A stretch of DNA of 10,470 bases, taken from the NCBI GenBank assembly GCA_003246795.1, contig QKCS01000254.1:1-10470 (forward strand), written 5' to 3'. Under the pieces are notes generated by a model. That model made no database searches. It was not told the DNA's origin and saw only the letters and a list, made by a program, of their open reading frames with translations. The number at the start of each line of letters is the position of its first letter. The first letter of the stretch is position 1. The stretch is from Alphaproteobacteria bacterium. GTDB lineage: Bacteria > Pseudomonadota > Alphaproteobacteria > Micropepsales > Micropepsaceae. Shown here piece after piece: positions 6,557 to 10,470 of this stretch. A program made the position numbers and the translations under genes.

Positions 6557-6791
6557 TGGCTGTCTCCATCGGGTTGGCCAGGCCACGTCGCAAATGCATC
6601 AGGGTTCCCCGCTGCTCCCGCGATCCGAAGCTCTCCTCCGCTTCGGTTCGTCAAGCAACGGTGGTTTCACCTTCGCATGGTCCGTGGCGGTCACCCCTTC
6701 GGTCGGCGGGTCAGAGAACCCGAGCGGCGTTCGCAAACGCATCCGGGTCTTGGTCGGCCATGCGGCCTTTGTGGGCGCATCGCCGGGCCCA

Positions 6792-6819
6792 AGCATAGGA
6801 ATCCCAACAACTAAGGCAA
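6792..6819 (-). promoter_or_regulatory. Candidate infC promoter
   Basis: On the minus strand, TTGCCT (6814-6819) and TATGCT (6792-6797) are separated by 16 bases. Each matches four of six sigma-70 consensus positions, and the segment is AT-richer than its surroundings. It would give infC its own transcript with a leader of about 230 bases, beside read-through from thrS. Only consensus matching supports it. Confidence 0.35.
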
Positions 6820-6835
6820 GATGTCTTAATTTTCC

Positions 6836-6857
6836 GGGCGGGGATTGACACCCGCCC
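6836..6857 (-). terminator. Hairpin downstream of thrS
   Basis: A perfect 7-bp stem GGGCGGG/CCCGCCC with an eight-base loop lies 16 bases after the thrS stop. On the minus strand it is followed by GGAAAATTAAG rather than a T run, so it may stabilise the thrS 3' end or attenuate read-through into infC rather than end transcription fully. Confidence 0.4.
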
Positions 6858-6873
6858 AATGTCCGTTCGCGGT

Positions 6874-8817
6874 TTAGACCATGTCGGGGGGCGTCGCCTC
6901 GGCCAGCAGCTGTTTGGCCAGCGCGTCGAGCGCGACCGTTTCCTGCTTGTCCGTGCCGAGCTTCCTGACCGAGAGCGTGCGCGCCTCGGCCTCTTTGCGG
7001 CCCACGACGAGGAGATAGGGCGCCTTGGCCAGCGAATGTTCGCGGACCTTGTAGTTGATCTTCTCGTTCCTGAGGTCCGTTTCGACGCGCAAGCCCGCCA
7101 GTTTCAGCGCGGCCGCCGCTTCCTTCGCATAGCCGTCGGCGTCGTTGACGATGGTGGCGACCACCGCCTGCACGGGCGCGAGCCAGAGCGGGAATTTGCC
7201 GGCGTAGTGCTCGATCAACACGCCGATGAAACGCTCCATCGAGCCCAGGACGGCGCGGTGGAGCATCGCCGGGCGCTGGCGCGAGCCGTCCTCGGCCACG
7301 TATTCGGCTTCGAAACGTTCGGGCAGGTTGAAGTCGATCTGCACCGTGCCGCATTGCCAGCCGCGGCCGATCGCGTCGAACAGCGTGAATTCGAGCTTCG
7401 GGCCGTAGAACGCGCCGTCGCCCGGGCTCAGCGTGTAGGGGCAGTTCATGCGCTTGCACGCTTCGGCCAAGTGCGCCTCGGACTGATCCCAGATCTCGTC
7501 GCTGCCGATGCGGTTCTCGGGGCGCGTGGCGAGCTTCACCTGCACGTTGTCGAAGCCGAGTTCCTTGTAGGTCTCGAAGATCAGGCGGCTGGCGGCGATC
7601 GCCTCGTCGATCATCTGGTCCGGGCGCATGAAGATGTGCGCGTCGTCCATCGTGAAGCCGCGCACGCGCATGATGCCGTGCAGCGCGCCCGACGGTTCGT
7701 AGCGATGGCAGGCGCCGAACTCGGCCATGCGGATCGGCAACTCGCGGTACGATTTCAGGCCCTGATTGAAGATCTGCACGTGGCCGGGGCAGTTCATCGG
7801 TTTGACGGCGAGCGTCTTCTTCTCGTGCTCGACCTCGGCGATGAACATGTTCTCGCGATACTTCGCCCAATGGCCCGAGCGTTCCCACAGCGTGCGGTCG
7901 AGCAGCAGCGGCGTCTTCACTTCCACGTAATCGGCGCGCTTGATCTTGCGGCGGATGTAGTTCTCGAGCGTGCGAAAGAGCGTGTAGCCCTTCGGGTGCC
8001 AGAAGACCTGGCCCACCGCCTCGTCCTGGATGTGGAAGAGGTGCATCTCGCGGCCGATCTTGCGGTGGTCGCGCTTCTCGGCCTCTTCCAGGCGCTGCAG
8101 GTAGGCGGCGAGTTCCTTCTCGTCGCGCCAGGCGGTGCCGTAGATGCGCTGCAGCTGTGCGTTCTTCGCGTCGCCGCGCCAGTAGGCGCCCGAAATCTTC
8201 GTCAGCTTGAACGCGGTGCCGATCTTGCCGGTCGAGGCCAAGTGCGGGCCGCGGCAGAGGTCGTGCCAGTCGCCGTGGTAGTAGACGCGCACTTCTTCGT
8301 CCGCCGGCAGGTCGCGGATGATCTCGGCCTTGTAGGTTTCGCCGAGTTCGAGAAAGTGCTTCACGGCCTTGTCGCGCTCCCAGACCGTGCGCTTGGTCGG
8401 CAGGTCGGCCCTCACCAACTCCTTCATCTTCGCCTCGATCTTGGGCAGATCGTCGGGGGTGAAGGGTTCGTTGCGCGCGAAGTCGTAGAAGAAGCCGTCC
8501 TCGATGTTCGGGCCGATCGTCACCTGGGTGCCGGGATAGAGCGCCTGCACGGCCTGCGCCAACAAGTGCGCGGTGTCGTGGCGGATGAGGTCCAGCGCCT
8601 CGTCGCTCTTGCGCGTGATGATTTCGAGCTTCGCGTCCTTTTCGATCGGCAGATCGAGATCCTTCATCTCGCCGTCGATCTTGACCGCTAGTGCCGCCTT
8701 CGCGAGGCCGGGCCCGATCGCAGCCGCGATGTCGGCGCCGGTCGCGCCCCGCGTCGTCGTCCGCACCGAGCCGTCAGGCAAGGTGATGCGGATTTCGTTG
8801 GCGGGTTGGGCCGACAC
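6874..8817 (-). CDS. thrS: Threonine-tRNA ligase
   Basis: Encodes 647 residues (E. coli enzyme: 642), a full-length class II synthetase that charges tRNA-Thr. Domains in order: TGS (about 8-68), editing domain (about 75-230), catalytic core (about 250-540) and anticodon-binding domain (about 545-640). The editing site is intact: HDTAH (His80, His84) and DLCRGPH (Cys188, His192). The zinc ligands are Cys343 (MNCPGH), His394 (DDAHIF) and His520 (AMLHRA). Motif 2 is FGACHRYEPSGALHG with Arg372, and motif 3 ends in the HRAVLGSMERF segment. The start is GTG at 8817, preceded by GAAGGAGA with a six-base gap. A possible promoter with TTGACT at 8893-8898 lies upstream. infC follows on the same strand, as in E. 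coli, but rpmI and rplT do not come after it here. Confidence 0.98.
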   Translation of the reverse strand: MSAQPANEIRITLPDGSVRTTTRGATGADIAAAIGPGLAKAALAVKIDGEMKDLDLPIEKDAKLEIITRKSDEALDLIRHDTAHLLAQAVQALYPGTQVTIGPNIEDGFFYDFARNEPFTPDDLPKIEAKMKELVRADLPTKRTVWERDKAVKHFLELGETYKAEIIRDLPADEEVRVYYHGDWHDLCRGPHLASTGKIGTAFKLTKISGAYWRGDAKNAQLQRIYGTAWRDEKELAAYLQRLEEAEKRDHRKIGREMHLFHIQDEAVGQVFWHPKGYTLFRTLENYIRRKIKRADYVEVKTPLLLDRTLWERSGHWAKYRENMFIAEVEHEKKTLAVKPMNCPGHVQIFNQGLKSYRELPIRMAEFGACHRYEPSGALHGIMRVRGFTMDDAHIFMRPDQMIDEAIAASRLIFETYKELGFDNVQVKLATRPENRIGSDEIWDQSEAHLAEACKRMNCPYTLSPGDGAFYGPKLEFTLFDAIGRGWQCGTVQIDFNLPERFEAEYVAEDGSRQRPAMLHRAVLGSMERFIGVLIEHYAGKFPLWLAPVQAVVATIVNDADGYAKEAAAALKLAGLRVETDLRNEKINYKVREHSLAKAPYLLVVGRKEAEARTLSVRKLGTDKQETVALDALAKQLLAEATPPDMV

Positions 8818-8869
8818 GACACGTCTCCTTCTCGTTGGTTAAGGGGCCTGCGCGGAGCGAAAGGCGGGG

Positions 8870-8898
8870 AGATTGGTTGGCACCGCCCCTCAAGTCAA
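8870..8898 (-). promoter_or_regulatory. Candidate thrS promoter
   Basis: On the minus strand, TTGACT (8893-8898) matches five of six -35 positions and is preceded by C, giving the CTTGAC form common in alphaproteobacteria. A 17-base spacer leads to CAATCT (8870-8875), a poor -10 box. The position, about 55 bases before the thrS GTG in the divergent region, is sensible. Confidence 0.35.
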
Positions 8899-8968
8899 GG
8901 AATGCAGGCTTGCGAGCGCGCGGACCTTATGTCACTGCCGGACCATCGGAAAAAGGGTTTCACGCCGC

Positions 8969-9742
8969 GTGTCGCGCCTGCCGCTCTCGTGCTTCATCAT
9001 CGCCAGAAACGAAGCCGACCGCATCGTGCACACGATCCGCGCGGTGAAGGATTGGGTGGACGAAGTCGTCGTGATCGATTCGGGCTCGACGGACGGCACG
9101 CAGAAGCTCGCCGAGGCCGAAGGCGCGCGCGTGATCTTCAACGAATGGCCGGGGTTCGGGCCGCAAAAGCGGTTCGGCGAGACGCAATGCCGGAAAGAGT
9201 GGCTGCTCAATCTCGACGCGGATGAAGTGATTTCGCCGGCGCTCGCCGCCGAGATCCAGGCGCTGTTCCAGAACCGCGAGCCGGACCTTGCCGTCTATGC
9301 GCTGCCGATCAACGACGTTTATCCGGGGCATACGCAACCCAGGCTGTGGGCGAACGACTATGTGCAGCCGCGGCTCTACGACCGGCGGCGCGTGCGGTTT
9401 AAGGACTCGCCGATCCACGATTCGCTCGACGTCGAGGGCATGCGGGTCGGGCGCCTGAAGGCGGACGTGCATCACTTCTCGGCGCGGTCGTTCGACGATC
9501 AACTGGCCAAGGCGATCGAGCGCGGACGCATCTTCGCGGATCACGCCAAGGAGAAATCCGTCGGCGCGCTCAAGTTCCGGCTGCTGTTCGAGTTTCCGGC
9601 CGCGTTCTTCAAATATTATTTCATGCGACGCCACTTCACCGGCGGCCTGGCCGGCTTTCGCGCGGCGATGACCGGCGCGATCTCGCGCTATGTGCGCATC
9701 GCGCGCATGCTCGAGGCGGCCGAACGGCGGCGCGCGCCATGA
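8969..9742 (+). CDS. Family 2 glycosyltransferase, WaaE/KdtX-like
   Basis: Encodes 257 residues. It is a GT-A fold transferase that likely adds a hexose to lipopolysaccharide core or another envelope glycan at the inner face of the membrane. LSCFIIARNEADRI (6-19) is the family's first strand and NE motif. VVVIDSGSTDGT (33-44) binds the nucleotide, and LLNLDADEVISP (79-90) carries the metal-binding DxD (Asp83, Asp85). GFGPQKRFGETQC is typical of the WaaE-like subgroup. The C-terminal region (FEFPAAFFKYYFMRRHFTGG...) is hydrophobic and basic, consistent with peripheral membrane contact. The GTG at 8969 starts the protein where homologues begin (MSRLPLS). Its AAAGGG site is about 11 bases away, a little far, and an upstream TTG at 8873 would add an unlike leader. 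The stop overlaps the next start as ATGA. Confidence 0.92.
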   Translation: MSRLPLSCFIIARNEADRIVHTIRAVKDWVDEVVVIDSGSTDGTQKLAEAEGARVIFNEWPGFGPQKRFGETQCRKEWLLNLDADEVISPALAAEIQALFQNREPDLAVYALPINDVYPGHTQPRLWANDYVQPRLYDRRRVRFKDSPIHDSLDVEGMRVGRLKADVHHFSARSFDDQLAKAIERGRIFADHAKEKSVGALKFRLLFEFPAAFFKYYFMRRHFTGGLAGFRAAMTGAISRYVRIARMLEAAERRRAP

Positions 9743-10470
9743 TCGTCATCGCGACGCAGTGCTTTCCGCCCGATCGCGGCGGGATCGAGAATCTGATGGG
9801 CGGGCTTGCCGACGCGCTGCACGCGGCGGGCCGCGAGGTTGCGGTGTTCGCTGACCGCGCGCACGACAAGCAGGCGACGTTCGCCGCGCCCTATGCCGTC
9901 CGACGCTTCGGCGGATTCAAGCCCCTCAGGCGGCGGCTCAAGGCGCGCGCCGTCGCGGCCGCCGTGCGCGAGGGTAACGTTGAAGGTGTGTTCGTTGACT
10001 CCTGGAAGAGCGCGGAGTTGCTGCCGGCGATGAGCGCGCCGCTGGCGATCCTCGCGCACGGCATGGAGTTTCCGGCGCAGCCGAGCGCGTCGAAACGCGC
10101 GCGCATCGCCCATGCTTTCGCCAAGGCAAAGACCGTGATCGCGAACTCTGCGTTCACCGCCTCGGTCGCGAAGCCCTATGTCGGCGACGGTACGCGGCTC
10201 GTCGTCGTCAACCCGCCGATCGGCCCGATGCCGGAGCCCAGCGCGGACGCGCTTGCGGGCGTCCGCGAAATCATAGCCGGGCAGACGCCGGTGCTGCTGA
10301 CCTTGGCGCGGCTGGAACCGCGCAAGGGCGTCGACATGACCATCCGCGCGTTGCCGCAGATTCTGGAGGCGCATCCGCGCGCGCTCTACATCGTGGCGGG
10401 CGGCGGCGACGATCGCGCCCGGCTGGAGCAGATCGCGCGCGAAGCCGGTGTCGCGGGCGCGGTGCATTTC
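9739..10470 (+). CDS. Family 4 glycosyltransferase, partial (3' end outside the window)
   Basis: The frame is open from the ATG at 9739 to the right edge (244 residues), so the C-terminus is missing. It begins MIVIATQCFPPDRGGIENLM, with the GG(I/V)E loop typical of GT4 (GT-B fold) enzymes. AHGMEFP (106-112) and VIANSAFTASVA (133-144) are typical N-domain segments, and VVVNPPIG (155-162) lies at the domain junction. LTLARLEPRKGVDM (187-200) carries the Arg191 and Lys196 that bind the donor diphosphate. YIVAGGGDDRARLEQIA (217-233) follows; the EX7E motif lies beyond the edge. The gene overlaps the GT2 stop by four bases (ATGA), so the two are translationally coupled. They probably open an LPS or capsule glycan cluster that continues to the right. 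Confidence 0.92.
   Translation, partial: MIVIATQCFPPDRGGIENLMGGLADALHAAGREVAVFADRAHDKQATFAAPYAVRRFGGFKPLRRRLKARAVAAAVREGNVEGVFVDSWKSAELLPAMSAPLAILAHGMEFPAQPSASKRARIAHAFAKAKTVIANSAFTASVAKPYVGDGTRLVVVNPPIGPMPEPSADALAGVREIIAGQTPVLLTLARLEPRKGVDMTIRALPQILEAHPRALYIVAGGGDDRARLEQIAREAGVAGAVHF

Larger units (their letters stand above)
6557..6873 (-). other. thrS-infC intergenic leader
   Basis: This 317-base stretch holds no confident gene. On the minus strand it has, in order: a hairpin after thrS (6836-6857), an AT-richer segment with a possible infC promoter (6792-6819), a 7-bp hairpin CCGAAGC/GCTTCGG whose loop is GGAGGAGA (6625-6646), and the infC ribosome binding site. A 65-residue open frame (6599-6796, beginning MLGPGDAPTK) is also present. 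It has no clear ribosome binding site, matches nothing I recognise, and its ATG overlaps the candidate -10 box, so it is not annotated as a gene. The length suggests an infC leader of about 230 bases. Confidence 0.5.

Noticed and set aside
6599..6796. 65-residue minus-strand frame in the infC leader as a gene
   Set aside because: It lacks a clear ribosome binding site, has no recognisable homology, and its start overlaps the candidate -10 box. Kept only as a lead.
6845..6878. Plus-strand TTGACA followed by TTTAGA as a promoter
   Set aside because: The spacer is 22 bases and no plus-strand gene follows; TTGACA lies in the loop of the post-thrS hairpin.
6859..8691. 610-codon plus-strand frame opposite thrS
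   Set aside because: thrS is unmistakable on the minus strand; the plus frame is a compositional mirror with repetitive Val/Arg/Leu/Ala/Glu content.
8873..8968. Upstream TTG start for the GT2 gene
   Set aside because: The purine-rich GGGGAGA is only one base before the TTG, and the added 32 residues are unlike the family N-terminus.
1..10470. CRISPR array, insertion sequence, phage, toxin-antitoxin or defence system
   Set aside because: No regularly spaced repeats, transposase motifs, terminal inverted repeats, integrase or recognised defence domains were seen on either strand.

Overview
The window is GC-rich chromosomal DNA (I estimate about two thirds G+C; not computed). The best guess is an alphaproteobacterium. 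The IF3 N-terminus (VRRPYQAAP...DGPRIN), the thrS-infC pairing, the WaaE/KdtX-type glycosyltransferase and the frequent GTG starts all fit that class. No finer placement is justified. I see no tRNA, rRNA, CRISPR array, insertion sequence or phage gene.

Layout. 1-153: no convincing gene. 154-1345 (minus): an alpha/beta hydrolase followed by a small exported protein, probably one transcript. 1346-1499: divergent control region, with a dyad that would enclose the hydrolase ribosome binding site. 1500-1811 (plus): a small exported cysteine-rich protein. 1930-5238 (plus): a glycerophosphodiester phosphodiesterase, a lipoprotein, and a saccharopine-dehydrogenase-like/DUF4166 protein that seems to start at a CTG overlapping the lipoprotein stop. 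5222-5995 (plus): two broken genes joined head to tail, the 5' part of an AlkD-like DNA alkylation repair gene and the 3' part of a glutathione S-transferase gene. 6014-8817 (minus): thrS then infC, separated by a 317-base leader; infC appears to start at ATC. 8969-10470 (plus): a GT2 glycosyltransferase and a GT4 glycosyltransferase, overlapping by ATGA; the second runs off the window and probably opens a surface polysaccharide or LPS cluster.

Functionally, thrS-infC is the translation module and is likely controlled in part by IF3 itself through the rare start codon. The glycosyltransferases point to envelope glycan synthesis. The phosphodiesterase, lipoprotein and DUF4166 genes are co-directional and may share a transcript, but a shared pathway is only a guess. 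No novel multi-gene defence or mobile system is visible. The best leads are initiation and regulatory oddities (CTG start, ATC start, a hairpin over a ribosome binding site) and the fused pseudogene scar.
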